This document shows, piece after piece, positions 17,570-25,964 of a DNA stretch of 64,000 bases (within the stretch, counting starts at the first letter, position 1; every line of letters begins with the position of its first letter). Source of the stretch: Fictibacillus nanhaiensis (GTDB lineage: Bacteria; Bacillota; Bacilli; Bacillales; Fictibacillaceae). The notes under the pieces are model-generated. The model had not been told where the DNA came from. It saw nothing but the letters and a program-made list of their open reading frames with translations, and ran no database searches. The DNA is taken from contig JAFHKR010000039.1 in the NCBI GenBank assembly GCA_017052515.1, positions 1,550,001 to 1,614,000 on the forward strand, in the 5' to 3' direction. The position numbers were made by a program, and so were the translations under genes.

Positions 17570-18314
17570 GCGCTATTTTGATGCAAACGAATGTAGAATT
17601 CAAGAGAAAAACTTTAGTTATATGAAAGTTCAACTGACTACTGAACTCGATAAAGTTTTAATGAATCGTCCGTTCTACTGGCACTATCTCGAAAAAACGG
17701 GAGGAACCCCGAATCCGATGACGTTGACTTTAGTAACGGGGCAACAACAAGCTCCTGATGGAAAAGGTGAATTTATCCACTTTGGTTCACCACGGCTTCA
17801 TCAGATCTTCGGGTCGACCAAGATGCTTGCCTCTTTCATTCGACTGTATGAATCAGTTCCACAGCAAGGAGCCCAAGTACCGCTGCAGCCTTGGCTTTGT
17901 TTAAATGTTAAAGTCACGTATCAGTGTGATCAAAAGAAAGATCAAGTCCTTTCATATGGGATACAACTGATCAACGGGACGATTGAAGATCAATTTCATC
18001 AACGTCTTCAAAAGATGCTGTTAACGAAGAGAATACCTGATTTTTGTTACACCCTCTCTCCTTTTATTAAGCCTCAGAGTGCGATAAAAAGATTGGAAAA
18101 TAAAATACAGGAAGTCATCGATAGAGACGATCACACGTGGGCCGAGGATGCTAAAAAAAGATGGAATGAAGATCTTGAGTTATTAGAGAGTTTTTATGAA
18201 GATTCCCTTACGAAACCTGAAGCTTATCACATTGAAAAAGAAGCACTTCGTACTCAATATGAACCACAGATTATTGTAGAGATCATAAATGGAGGGCTCT
18301 TCTATCTGGCATAA
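17538..18314 (+). CDS. yqhG: YqhG family protein
   Basis: Soluble protein of 258 residues that always accompanies yqhH in Bacillus. No enzyme motif is recognisable; the sequence has a FLERYFDAN N-terminus and a helical, acidic C-terminal third. I set the start at the ATG at 17538, eight bases after GGGTGGGAAG and 32 bases before the yqhH stop, so expression is coupled. It may be a partner or adaptor of the helicase, an inference from the constant pairing only. Confidence 0.85.
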   Translation: MQQHEIHRFLERYFDANECRIQEKNFSYMKVQLTTELDKVLMNRPFYWHYLEKTGGTPNPMTLTLVTGQQQAPDGKGEFIHFGSPRLHQIFGSTKMLASFIRLYESVPQQGAQVPLQPWLCLNVKVTYQCDQKKDQVLSYGIQLINGTIEDQFHQRLQKMLLTKRIPDFCYTLSPFIKPQSAIKRLENKIQEVIDRDDHTWAEDAKKRWNEDLELLESFYEDSLTKPEAYHIEKEALRTQYEPQIIVEIINGGLFYLA

Positions 18315-18316
18315 AA

Positions 18317-18372
18317 AATAAGAGCTGGGAACTGTATCCCGGCCCTTCCTTTTTCCAGCCTTATTTCTTTCT
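18317..18372. terminator. Hairpin between yqhG and yqzE
   Basis: AATAAGAGCTGG (18317-18328) pairs imperfectly with CCAGCCTTATT (18355-18365) across a 26-base loop that has a small inner stem (GGGA/TCCC). It lies between convergent genes and is followed by a T-rich stretch on the plus strand. Confidence 0.55.
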
Positions 18373-18549
18373 CTTTCTTCGGAACATTAGACCGAGTCCC
18401 ATCGGAACAACTCCAAATAGATAAGTAAGTAAAGGCTCTCGCTCATTCTTTTTTGTGATACGCCTTTCCTTTCTTACTGATTTTGGCTCATCCAAATATT
18501 TAACGACTCTCTGTGTGAGAAACTTAATAACATCTGATCCTGCGGCCAT
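18361..18549 (-). CDS. yqzE: YqzE-like small protein
   Basis: Protein of 62 residues with a basic middle part and a hydrophobic C-terminal segment LFGVVPMGLGLMF followed by RRKRKK. The pattern DVIKFLTQRVVKYL, then basic KxERR, then a C-terminal membrane anchor fits the YqzE family found after comG. The start is the ATG at 18549 with AAGGAG upstream. The function is unknown. It lies 45 bases after aroK in the same direction. Confidence 0.82.
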   Translation of the reverse strand: MAAGSDVIKFLTQRVVKYLDEPKSVRKERRITKKNEREPLLTYLFGVVPMGLGLMFRRKRKK

Positions 18550-18594
18550 TGGCAAAACTCCTTTTAAAAGCAATCACTTTTTAGTTTTGGCCAA

Positions 18595-19113
18595 TTATCC
18601 TTTGTTTAAACGGCTTAACTCATCTAAAATTTGGACGCATACTTCTTCAGTCGTTAATTGATCTGTGACGATCTCAATGTCACTTTTTTCATAATATGAA
18701 CTTCTCTCGTTAAAGAGTTTCTGAACTTCTTCTTTTGAGGATGTTAACAGGATCGGCCTCTTGTTTCTCTCTTCTTCTTTCATCAGCCTCTTCCATAAAA
18801 CCCGAAAGCTCGTCTTTAAATAGATGACAATGCCATTGTTCTTCATATACGTTAAGTTTTCTTCTCTTACGACCGCACCGCCCCCCGTCATCACAACAGC
18901 ATGTTGTACGGGCAGCTGTCGAATGGCAAGAGACTCGTAATTACGAAACGCCTCTTCTCCTTCATTTTTAAATATTTCTTTTATGGTTTGTCCTCGTTCT
19001 TTTTCAACTGTTGAATCAACATCATATGGAGGAACCTCTAAACGTTTTGAGAGCTCTCTTCCTACAGATGTTTTACCACAACCCATGAAACCGACTAAAT
19101 ATATGGTGTTCAA
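18595..19113 (-). CDS. aroK: Shikimate kinase
   Basis: Phosphorylates shikimate at O3 with ATP. Walker A is GFMGCGKTS, the shikimate-binding Asp is in DVDSTVE, the Arg in FRNYE, the GGGAVV loop and the lid KRPILL are also seen. It starts with TTG (19113), six bases after GGTGGAGGG. The protein has 172 residues. It directly follows comGG with two bases between, so it is probably read from the comG operon as well as from its own promoter. Confidence 0.95.
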   Translation of the reverse strand: MNTIYLVGFMGCGKTSVGRELSKRLEVPPYDVDSTVEKERGQTIKEIFKNEGEEAFRNYESLAIRQLPVQHAVVMTGGGAVVREENLTYMKNNGIVIYLKTSFRVLWKRLMKEEERNKRPILLTSSKEEVQKLFNERSSYYEKSDIEIVTDQLTTEEVCVQILDELSRLNKG

Positions 19114-19115
19114 TT

Positions 19116-19490
19116 TTAACCCTCCACCCATTTTGTAACGCTTTTCTGGGTTACATTATAATACACTTTTACCTTTTTTGTAGACTGTCGAGTAGTAACA
19201 ACTTCAATCGTAAACATCACTTCGTCACCAGATATTTTCGTAAATACGACCTTTAGTATTCCTTCTCTAACGTTTACTCTTCGTTCTGCCGGATAAACGG
19301 AGAGATCTTCTACCCAAACAAGAGCTCGATCTACACCTTGCTGAATCAATCGAACTTGCCTAAGTTGTTCTTCTTGCATAAAAACAAACTGTCGTTCAGA
19401 TGCTACTTTTTCTGTTAGAAAACTAAAGAAGATCAAAGTGATAAAGCAAAGCGATAGGATGAGGGGATAGACCATTCCTCTCTCATTCAT
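19116..19490 (-). CDS. comGG: Competence minor pseudopilin ComGG
   Basis: Small pseudopilin-like protein of 124 residues with one N-terminal hydrophobic helix (about 6-28) and a soluble domain. The N-terminus MNERGMVYPLIL resembles a pilin leader but lacks the Glu at position +5 that is normal for major pilins. Start chosen at 19490 because AGGAGG lies seven bases before the ATG. It is the last comG gene; similarity to other ComGG proteins is weak, so the name rests mostly on place and shape. Confidence 0.85.
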   Translation of the reverse strand: MNERGMVYPLILSLCFITLIFFSFLTEKVASERQFVFMQEEQLRQVRLIQQGVDRALVWVEDLSVYPAERRVNVREGILKVVFTKISGDEVMFTIEVVTTRQSTKKVKVYYNVTQKSVTKWVEG

Positions 19491-19980
19491 GATGAATCCT
19501 CCTATAACTACGACGAGCTTTTTTACCATCCTGATCCGTCAGCGTGACATAAACATAATTATTCTCAATTTCTTCTATTTTCATATCTTGAATATTTTGA
19601 ACCCATACTTCATGACCTAATCCATTAACTTGTTTTCGTATCAGAGAATGATAACGTGTGAAACTGACCAATTCACCGGTAGATAATGTAATGAATAAAG
19701 CGTTGTTTCTTACCTCAACAGTCGCTGCTTCTCTTATTTCTTTTCCAATCATAGAAAAAAACAATGCTGTTTCTTCCGACTGAACGGATTGTGGTTGTTT
19801 TTGTAGATGCGTAAACAATAGTGTGATCACGAACGACGTTACAATCAATACACCAAGAGCAATCATTGATTCAACGAGCGTGTACCCATTATTTTTGAAG
19901 GTGACTCTAGAACGAACTCGCACATGTTGTATACTCTTTTTGGTTAGAACCCCTGAACGATATACAAGTTTCGTATTCAT
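19483..19980 (-). CDS. comGF: Competence pseudopilin ComGF
   Basis: Minor pseudopilin of the transformation pilus. The class III leader cleavage site is clear: NNG/YTLVES with Glu at +5, followed by a hydrophobic helix. The C-terminal half shows the ComGF pattern RYHSLIRKQVNGLGH. With the ATG at 19980 (AAGGTGGG upstream) the protein has 165 residues, a long leader of about 32 residues and a 74-base overlap with comGE; a later GTG would shorten both but has no good site. Confidence 0.88.
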   Translation of the reverse strand: MNTKLVYRSGVLTKKSIQHVRVRSRVTFKNNGYTLVESMIALGVLIVTSFVITLLFTHLQKQPQSVQSEETALFFSMIGKEIREAATVEVRNNALFITLSTGELVSFTRYHSLIRKQVNGLGHEVWVQNIQDMKIEEIENNYVYVTLTDQDGKKARRSYRRIHHE

Positions 19981-20239
19981 CCGTCCCACCTTTTCTTGTC
20001 AATAGCTGATACTTTATACCGTCATCTATCCACTCCCGCTCATCTGGCATTAGCTTTGACATATTTCTCATTCGAGCTGCATGGTCTGCTTCTGTCATCG
20101 CATATAGAAGTTGTTCTGAAGTTCTTTGTTCTTGATAGGAGATATAGATAAAAGGTAAACAGACTGAAAGTATAATTGAGATCAACAAAACACCGAACAT
20201 TGCCTCTAACAGTAAGTAGCCATTATTGTTTTGTAACAT
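19907..20239 (-). CDS. comGE: Competence pseudopilin ComGE
   Basis: Protein of 110 residues starting at the ATG at 20239, which lies just inside the 3' end of comGD. The leader MLQNNNG/YLLLEAMFGVLL has the cleavage site after Gly7 and Glu at +5, followed by a transmembrane helix and a short soluble domain with two late cysteines. Its ribosome site (GGTAAAGG) is modest, in line with coupling to comGD. Confidence 0.88.
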   Translation of the reverse strand: MLQNNNGYLLLEAMFGVLLISIILSVCLPFIYISYQEQRTSEQLLYAMTEADHAARMRNMSKLMPDEREWIDDGIKYQLLTRKGGTDEYETCISFRGSNQKEYTTCASSF

Positions 20240-20681
20240 AAAATTTACCTTTACCAAGTTGAAACACCATCTTATACGAAGCAGTAGAAGAGTGAATATA
20301 AAGAGTCCCTGCACGGCTAATATTACCATTCTGATTAAATTGAACAGATAATAACATCGAATAGCTCTCAAACCAGATATGCTTTGGGAAACTCTTTTTT
20401 ACAGGTTCTTTATTGCCGTTCCCTCGCACTTCGTATAAATGTCCTTCATTATCAATCGATAAGTTATAGATCCGGTTCTCATTCACTGCTTTATGCTGCA
20501 TGTGAACGATGTCTTTTTGAAATGTCCGAATAAAATATTCAGTCTCTCGATTCTTTCTAAAACGATCATACGAAGGGTACGCAACAGCACTGATCGTGGC
20601 AATGATCAAAAGTACAATCAACATCTCGATCAAACTAAACCCTGATTGCTGTTTCTTTATATCCTCTAACTCTTCATTCAC
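20223..20681 (-). CDS. comGD: Competence pseudopilin ComGD
   Basis: Minor pseudopilin of 152 residues. The leader ends with QQSG/FSLIEML (cleavage after Gly14, Glu at +5), followed by a hydrophobic helix and a GspH-like globular domain. It overlaps comGC by four bases and comGE by 17, so the operon is translationally linked. The processed form is displayed at the membrane after ComC cleavage (comC lies outside the window). Confidence 0.92.
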   Translation of the reverse strand: MNEELEDIKKQQSGFSLIEMLIVLLIIATISAVAYPSYDRFRKNRETEYFIRTFQKDIVHMQHKAVNENRIYNLSIDNEGHLYEVRGNGNKEPVKKSFPKHIWFESYSMLLSVQFNQNGNISRAGTLYIHSSTASYKMVFQLGKGKFYVTKQ

Positions 20682-20980
20682 TCGTCATCGCTCACAGAAA
20701 CGACTCCTTTACTATCGATCAGCAAAGGCTTTTTGTCAGGACATGTTACCGTATCAATATATCCGCCATCTTTCAGTTCTTCTATCGTAGGAAGCGTGTT
20801 TTTTTCTGCCTCATATGCTCCCACTTGTCCCTGCACAAGATCAATAGTCGCTTCACAGCCTAACGATTTTACAAGACTATTGTTCTTCGTCATACTCGGC
20901 AGGGCGATAAGCATCAACACTGAGATGATCAAAAGAACGATCATCATTTCAATCAATGTGAATCCTTTTTCATTTTTCAT
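20678..20980 (-). CDS. comGC: Competence major pseudopilin ComGC
   Basis: Main subunit of the competence pilus that binds and retracts DNA. The protein has 100 residues with the leader KNEKG/FTLIEMMIVLL (cleavage after Gly6) and two cysteines, Cys42 and Cys80, that correspond to the disulfide pair known from B. subtilis ComGC. It overlaps comGD by four bases. Confidence 0.96.
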   Translation of the reverse strand: MKNEKGFTLIEMMIVLLIISVLMLIALPSMTKNNSLVKSLGCEATIDLVQGQVGAYEAEKNTLPTIEELKDGGYIDTVTCPDKKPLLIDSKGVVSVSDDE

Positions 20981-20991
20981 ATCCTTCCTCC

Positions 20992-22023
20992 TTATAGAGC
21001 CTCCATAAGTTTAAACATAGGCAATAACATAGAGGCAAACATTAATAATACAAACAGTCCTATTCCTGCAAAAAGGATGGGTTGAATTTTTTGCAGAGAT
21101 GAATAGATTTTTTCTTCTAATTCCTTAAAGATCCACTCACCATAAGAAATTAACTCTCTGCCGAGTTCTCCATGCGCTAAACCAAAGCGAACAATCTCAG
21201 CTAATTCAGTGGTGAAATATGATCTTGCTAATAAAAGGTCAGTTAGTTCGTCTCCATTTAAAAGACCTTTCTGAAGCCTCTGACTTTCCTCCTTATAAAA
21301 ACCTTTGTTTAAATGTTTTTCCATAACAAGGAGTGCATCCGATAAAGATAAACCGCTTTGCAGCATCGAGCCGAAATTTACACTAAAGAAGTGCGTGTTC
21401 ATCAACACAAGAAATTGTTTTAAGATGGGGATTCTCATGAGTAGGTCCATCTGAGTAGAAGGCTTAGCTTTCTTTTTCATAATGATTACAACAATCCATA
21501 ATGTGATGCCCAAAGTGAGAAAGCACCCCCCAATAAGTGGCATGATTCCTAAACATGTAAGCATCCATGTTGTAAACAAAGGGGTTTTGACATCCAATGA
21601 TGAAAATAGGATAAAAAACTGAGGAAATAAGAATTGATAAAATACGATCCCGATCCAAATAGTGAGGAATAGCAAGAAAAGAGGATATCTTATGGCTTTA
21701 TTCAAACGTGCACGCCAATCCGCTTTTTTCTTCATAAAAATTCCGTTCTCCATAAGACTTTTTGTCAAGTTGCCATTCGCACTGTTTATTGATAAAGAAC
21801 TTACTATTTCATTTGGCAATTGTAATGGGGAAAAGATCTCGATAACAGAATGACCTGAAGCTAGGATCTCAAGCATGTTATCTGCTACTTCTCGCCGTTT
21901 TTCTGGAAGCTGTGATCGGACTAGTTCAATGCTCTTGTTTATGGTATAGCCTTGATCTAACAAAAAACCAAGCTTATAAAGAAATGTCCCTTGAGAAGCC
22001 CGTTTCCAGCCCCTTCTTCTCAC
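20992..22023 (-). CDS. comGB: Competence pilus membrane platform ComGB
   Basis: Polytopic inner-membrane protein of the GspF/PilC family (343 residues), platform of the transformation pilus. Three large hydrophobic segments are visible at about 115-140, 160-190 and 315-340, with the two repeated cytoplasmic GspF domains (FLYKLGFLLDQGY and VNFGSMLQSGLSL). I chose the GTG at 22023, nine bases after GGGAGGAG and 50 bases inside comGA; an ATG at 22053 is also in frame. Confidence 0.93.
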   Translation of the reverse strand: MRRRGWKRASQGTFLYKLGFLLDQGYTINKSIELVRSQLPEKRREVADNMLEILASGHSVIEIFSPLQLPNEIVSSLSINSANGNLTKSLMENGIFMKKKADWRARLNKAIRYPLFLLFLTIWIGIVFYQFLFPQFFILFSSLDVKTPLFTTWMLTCLGIMPLIGGCFLTLGITLWIVVIIMKKKAKPSTQMDLLMRIPILKQFLVLMNTHFFSVNFGSMLQSGLSLSDALLVMEKHLNKGFYKEESQRLQKGLLNGDELTDLLLARSYFTTELAEIVRFGLAHGELGRELISYGEWIFKELEEKIYSSLQKIQPILFAGIGLFVLLMFASMLLPMFKLMEAL

Positions 22024-23077
22024 TTTTTGTTTCTCCTCCCATCCATCTCTCATAGCTCTCTTTTGTTACATATCCTGCTGCAAAGGCATGATTAAAGTAA
22101 AATGAGAGATTCTTGTAATTATACTTGTACGGAACTTTACTTAGAGAAGATAATAATTCTTGATTACAAAGCATCTCATAGATCCCTGCTCTTCTATACG
22201 TTCTGAACTTAAAACAAAAATCGACGCATTCGTCTCCACAAAAAGGACATGGTATGGAGATCAGACGCTGAGATACGATGCCCATCAATGTTTGTTGCAG
22301 TTCTGTTTCTTGAATGCCAAATTCTTTGAGACGTTCGATACATCCGATACAATCTGCAGCATGCATCGTAGATAACACCAGGTGTCCTGTCAATGATGCT
22401 CGAATAACGAGCCTCGCTGTTGATTCGTCTCTGATCTCACCAATCATGATGACATCAGGGTCATGCCGCAAGAGTGATTTAAAACCCTCACCGTATGTGA
22501 GACCTGCTTTTTCATTGATCTCCATCTGCAGAAAGGAGTCTACTTTACGTTCTACGGGATCTTCCAGTGTGACAACTTGTCGTTTATAGTTTTTTTGCAG
22601 GTGATGAAGCAGAGAGTATAAGATGGTCGTTTTTCCCGATCCGGTCGGACCAGAGAACAATAAGAGACCACTGGATCGTTTAATAAGAGATAGAAGTTTC
22701 TGGAACATGTGAGGAAAAAGGGATAGTTCATGGAGAGTTAATGTTTCTTGCTGAGGAAGTAATCGAATAACGAGTGATTCATTAAAGGCGGATGGTATGG
22801 ATGAAAAACGAAGATGTACATTTACATTATTGATCATAACGTCCATTGAACCGCTCTGCGGCTTTCGATGTTCGCCTATGTCCATTCTTGCGGAATATTT
22901 AAAATGAGCGAGCACCCTGATGTACTCTTCTTGAGATAGAGTTCGGTGTTCAATCAGCCGGTCATCTATACGAAATTGAACGATCCCCCCTTTTTTTATC
23001 GGTATAAAATGAATGTCTGATGCTTTTTGGACTGATGCTTCATGAAGGATTGAATTGCCTAACAACTTAATCGGCAA
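21974..23077 (-). CDS. comGA: Competence pilus assembly ATPase ComGA
   Basis: GspE/PilB-family traffic ATPase that drives pilus assembly. Walker A is GPTGSGKTT, the Asp box and Walker B are in VMIGEIRDESTARL, and the His box is in STMHAADC. A Cys-rich insert (CPFCGDECVDFC) sits in the C-terminal half. It starts with TTG at 23077 with GGGAG ten bases upstream; 367 residues. First gene of comGA to comGG, aroK. Transcription is expected to need ComK; I could not point to a clear pair of ComK boxes upstream. Confidence 0.95.
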   Translation of the reverse strand: MPIKLLGNSILHEASVQKASDIHFIPIKKGGIVQFRIDDRLIEHRTLSQEEYIRVLAHFKYSARMDIGEHRKPQSGSMDVMINNVNVHLRFSSIPSAFNESLVIRLLPQQETLTLHELSLFPHMFQKLLSLIKRSSGLLLFSGPTGSGKTTILYSLLHHLQKNYKRQVVTLEDPVERKVDSFLQMEINEKAGLTYGEGFKSLLRHDPDVIMIGEIRDESTARLVIRASLTGHLVLSTMHAADCIGCIERLKEFGIQETELQQTLMGIVSQRLISIPCPFCGDECVDFCFKFRTYRRAGIYEMLCNQELLSSLSKVPYKYNYKNLSFYFNHAFAAGYVTKESYERWMGGETKSEKKGLETGFSRDISL

Positions 23078-23200
23078 GTACTATCATCTCCCTTTTATTT
23101 GATTGTTTAATCATTTCTCTCATAAAACGACAATTCCTGCATTTTTTCGAAAAAGTTATGTATATAAATTTCGACAGAGCTCATACTAGTATTGTTACAT

Positions 23201-23275
23201 TGGGCTATAGCCAAGCGGTAAGGCAACGGACTTTGACTCCGTCATGCGTTGGTTCGAATCCAGCTAGCCCAGCCA
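23201..23275 (+). tRNA. trnQ: tRNA-Gln (UUG)
   Basis: Cloverleaf with acceptor TGGGCTA/TAGCCCA, anticodon loop CTTTGAC (anticodon TTG), T loop TTCGAAT and an encoded CCA end (23273-23275). It stands alone between the comG operon and mgsR, as in B. subtilis. Confidence 0.96.
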
Positions 23276-23304
23276 AAAAAAATAACACTCTTTAGAAGTA
23301 AAGA
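23276..23304 (-). terminator. Terminator of mgsR
   Basis: AACACTCTTT (23284-23293) pairs with AAAGAGTGCT (23300-23309 region) and an A run at 23276-23282 reads as T run on the minus strand, right after the mgsR stop. Confidence 0.75.
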
Positions 23305-23313
23305 GTGCTATGT

Positions 23314-23703
23314 TCAGGACACATGACTAGAAATGTGTTCTTTTTCTTTTGTTGTACATAATTTTTTCATATCGCCAGGACTATAACCGGCTATAAGCTG
23401 TTTACCATCTGTCACTAATGGACGTTTCAACAATTTTGGGTTTTTAGTCAATAACTCTAATAACTCGTTCGTAGAAAGATCATAAATATCTACATCAAGG
23501 GACTTGAATGACTGACTTCTTTTAGCCAAGATATCTTCTGTTCCATACTTTGTAAGTTTCAATAATTCTCTAAGTTCTTCAACTGATGGCGTATCTTTGA
23601 ATAGGTGTCTTTCATCAAATGATACTTTATTTTGCTTAAGCCACATTTTTGCCTTACGACACGAAGTGCAGCTTGGGTATGTGTAAAATGTTATTGAACT
23701 CAT
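23314..23703 (-). CDS. mgsR: ArsC/Spx-family regulator MgsR
   Basis: Spx-like transcription regulator of 129 residues that binds the RNA polymerase alpha subunit rather than DNA. The thioredoxin-like fold has a redox CxxC switch at YPSCTSCRKAK. In B. subtilis MgsR (YqgZ) controls part of the SigB stress regulon and is degraded by ClpXP. The ATG at 23703 has AAAAGGAG eight bases upstream. Length and place agree with mgsR rather than spx itself, which normally lies elsewhere. Confidence 0.88.
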   Translation of the reverse strand: MSSITFYTYPSCTSCRKAKMWLKQNKVSFDERHLFKDTPSVEELRELLKLTKYGTEDILAKRSQSFKSLDVDIYDLSTNELLELLTKNPKLLKRPLVTDGKQLIAGYSPGDMKKLCTTKEKEHISSHVS

Positions 23704-23726
23704 AAGACTCACTCCTTTTGGTTTAC

Positions 23727-23752
23727 ATTACCTTTAAAACAGGCATAATAAA
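23727..23752 (-). promoter_or_regulatory. Possible SigB promoter of mgsR
   Basis: On the minus strand GTTTAT (23747-23752) is followed after 13 bases by AGGTAAT (23727-23733), similar to the SigB pattern GTTT-N13-GGGTAT. The match is partial; support comes from the known SigB control of mgsR in B. subtilis. Confidence 0.45.
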
Positions 23753-23816
23753 CCAAAAAACAACTAATTATCATGAATTATCTTTTATTTGTGTATTTAT
23801 CCGCTTACAATTGGCA

Positions 23817-23846
23817 TTTACAAGTGAGTGGAAACTCATATATAAT
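23817..23846 (+). promoter_or_regulatory. Sigma-A promoter of yqgY
   Basis: TTTACA (23817-23822) and TATAAT (23841-23846) are separated by 18 bases and lie 43 bases before the yqgY start. Confidence 0.65.
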
Positions 23847-23888
23847 ACTAAAGGATACAAGAATTGGCGAAAAAAGGAGGGGATACAT

Positions 23889-24137
23889 ATGTCAAGAATG
23901 TATAAGGTTTTAGGCTTTTGGACTGGAATCATCGGAGTCATGGCTTATCTAGGTGATATGCAAGACATGGCATTATTGTTCTTAGGACAAACGATCATGT
24001 TCGTTTCTTTAGGGTATTTGAACTTATCTGAGCGTATGTATATTTATATCTTTGGTGCTTATTTAACTGTTTTCTTTGTTGGTTTTACATACTGGTCAAC
24101 GTTTATGATGACTCCTGGCGCTGGTGGAGGACACTAA
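23889..24137 (+). CDS. yqgY: DUF2626 membrane protein YqgY
   Basis: Small membrane protein of 82 residues with three hydrophobic segments (about 8-24, 29-47 and 55-75) and a Gly-rich end GAGGGH. The ATG at 23889 has AAAAAAGGAGGGG upstream. Shape and place match B. subtilis YqgY. The function is unknown. Transcription should start at the TTTACA/TATAAT promoter just upstream and end at the hairpin at 24161. Confidence 0.88.
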   Translation: MSRMYKVLGFWTGIIGVMAYLGDMQDMALLFLGQTIMFVSLGYLNLSERMYIYIFGAYLTVFFVGFTYWSTFMMTPGAGGGH

Positions 24138-24160
24138 TAAGTTCTTCGAAGCATCACGAA

Positions 24161-24196
24161 AAAGCAGGCCGTTACAATACGGTCTGCTTTTTTTGT
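24161..24196. terminator. Bidirectional terminator yqgY/methyltransferase
   Basis: The stem AAAGCAGGCCGT / ACGGTCTGCTTT (24161-24172 with 24179-24190) is followed by T on the plus strand. It overlaps the 3' end of the convergent methyltransferase gene. Confidence 0.88.
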
Positions 24197-25257
24197 TGTA
24201 TGACTTGAAATCCATTTGCTAAACTGTAATCGAGTAGAAATGAACGAATGGCTCGGTTTCTTTTATGTTCTTTTGAGAACGGATCGAGACTCTGTGTATC
24301 CTGTAACCATGATAATAGTCCTTCTTCTAATAAGAAATCTCCTTGATTTTTTACGTGAATTGTAGAAACATTTGAGTCCTTTGCTACGCTTATTACTTGT
24401 TCCCAATCAATGTGGTACGTAATATCCATCATCCCGGGAAATGTTAATGGATTATTTTGTATCTGATGACGATAATAGCCCCTAATACTACCTTCTTTTA
24501 AACGTACAGTGTTCCACTCTTCGCCCATTAATCCGTAATCGACAAAAAATAAGCAAGAATCTTTTTGAATCCATTCATAAATGGTTTTTAGCCAAGTGAG
24601 CATGGAAAAGGACACTTCAAGATCATTTGTTTTATCTCTAGAAAGAAAAATTTCATCTAACATCTTTTGTAAAGAAATATTCTCTACTTTCTTATAAAGA
24701 AAACAAAGATCTTTAGTCTTTTTTTGAAGAGAGACTCCTTTTTCATACCATCCATCATTTTTTTGTTGGAAAATACGAAGCGGAAACGCATCAAGTACTT
24801 CATTTGCAAAGACAATTCCTTTGAATGATGGGTATTGCTCAATGAGTTCATCCAATGAACCTAAAATGCTAATAGGATACAAAGCCAACTTTGCCACTAA
24901 TAAACATCTATGATAAGGACTAGGTTCTACAATGACATATGATATATGTTCGACTGATTGCGAAGACCAACTCTCTAGAATTTGCTGAGAAAAGTGACCG
25001 CTTCCTCCTCCAAACTCCACAACGATTGGCTGAAGGTTCTGATCCGCTATCGTTCTTATGAATAAGTCAGCCCACACCTTAGCAAATACATCTGACACAA
25101 AGCTAGCTGTATAAAAATCACCGTTCTTTCCGATTTTCGTGTTCTCTTTCATGTAATAGCCCTCTATCGGATGATACAGAGCATGCTCCATGTACTCTTC
25201 CATCGTTAGCCATTTACTCTGTGCCAATTTCTTTTGTAGCAAACTCGTGTTAGACAC
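24172..25257 (-). CDS. MidA/NDUFAF7-type SAM-dependent methyltransferase
   Basis: Class I methyltransferase of 361 residues of the DUF185 group. Recognition motifs are GYYMKENTKIGKNGDFYTAS at the N-terminus, the SAM loop VEFGGGSGHFS, VFANEVLDAFP and FVDYGLMGEEW. The mitochondrial homologue methylates an arginine of complex I; the bacterial target is not known. It begins two bases after yqgX stops, so both are one operon (yqgX first). The length is slightly short for the family. Confidence 0.87.
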   Translation of the reverse strand: MSNTSLLQKKLAQSKWLTMEEYMEHALYHPIEGYYMKENTKIGKNGDFYTASFVSDVFAKVWADLFIRTIADQNLQPIVVEFGGGSGHFSQQILESWSSQSVEHISYVIVEPSPYHRCLLVAKLALYPISILGSLDELIEQYPSFKGIVFANEVLDAFPLRIFQQKNDGWYEKGVSLQKKTKDLCFLYKKVENISLQKMLDEIFLSRDKTNDLEVSFSMLTWLKTIYEWIQKDSCLFFVDYGLMGEEWNTVRLKEGSIRGYYRHQIQNNPLTFPGMMDITYHIDWEQVISVAKDSNVSTIHVKNQGDFLLEEGLLSWLQDTQSLDPFSKEHKRNRAIRSFLLDYSLANGFQVIQQKKQTVL

Positions 25258-25259
25258 GA

Positions 25260-25892
25260 TTAGAACCCGCTTAAGAATGGATTCGAGTCCATTTCCATTC
25301 CAATAGTTGTCTCAGGCCCATGACCTGATAACACCATCGTTTCTTCTGGTAGGTTAAGTAGTTTTTCATGAATACTATTGATCAATACACCTTGATCCCC
25401 ACCATGCAGGTCTGTTCTTCCAATGCTGCCTGCAAATAAAGCATCACCTGAAAAAACTGCTCCACTACTTTTTAAATAATAAGAGACACTTCCCGGAGAA
25501 TGACCAGGAGTTGTTAAGACCTCAAATGAAAAATTGCCGATCTTCAAGGTATGATCTGCATTCGTTAAAATATGAGTTGCTGGCTTTGCCGTAATGCTTT
25601 GTCCAAAATATTTTGATCCATTCTTTTTTGTGTCACTCAGCCAATCCGCTTCTTTTTTATGTACATATAACGGAATGTTATATCTTTCACGTACATCATC
25701 TACAGCTCCGATATGATCAAAATGAGTATGCGTTAATAATACGGCTAAAGGGGTCACTTTTAAAGATTTTATGGTTTGTATGATTCTTTTTCCTTCACTG
25801 CCAGGATCGATGACTATAGCTTCATTATGATTATTATAGATAATATATGTATTCTCTTGTACAGGTCCCACCGTTAACTTTTTCCATTTCAT
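25260..25892 (-). CDS. yqgX: Metallo-beta-lactamase fold hydrolase YqgX
   Basis: Glyoxalase II-like hydrolase of 210 residues. The zinc motif THTHFDHIG is present, with later ligands His in TTPGHSPGS, Asp in FSGDALFAGSIGR and His in LSGHGPETT. The ATG at 25892 has TTGGAGG seven bases upstream. Such proteins hydrolyse thioesters; B. subtilis YqgX has been linked to methylglyoxal breakdown with bacillithiol. Forms an operon with the following methyltransferase. Confidence 0.92.
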   Translation of the reverse strand: MKWKKLTVGPVQENTYIIYNNHNEAIVIDPGSEGKRIIQTIKSLKVTPLAVLLTHTHFDHIGAVDDVRERYNIPLYVHKKEADWLSDTKKNGSKYFGQSITAKPATHILTNADHTLKIGNFSFEVLTTPGHSPGSVSYYLKSSGAVFSGDALFAGSIGRTDLHGGDQGVLINSIHEKLLNLPEETMVLSGHGPETTIGMEMDSNPFLSGF

Positions 25893-25964
25893 AGTATAAG
25901 CCTCCAATTGCAAGTTATTACTTTCTATCTTACACTAAAAACATTAACATTTCGGAGGAAACAC

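Noticed and set aside
23078-23200. ComK boxes upstream of comGA
   Set aside because: The region is A/T-rich with AAAA and TTTT words, but no pair of AAAA-N5-TTTT with proper spacing could be fixed.
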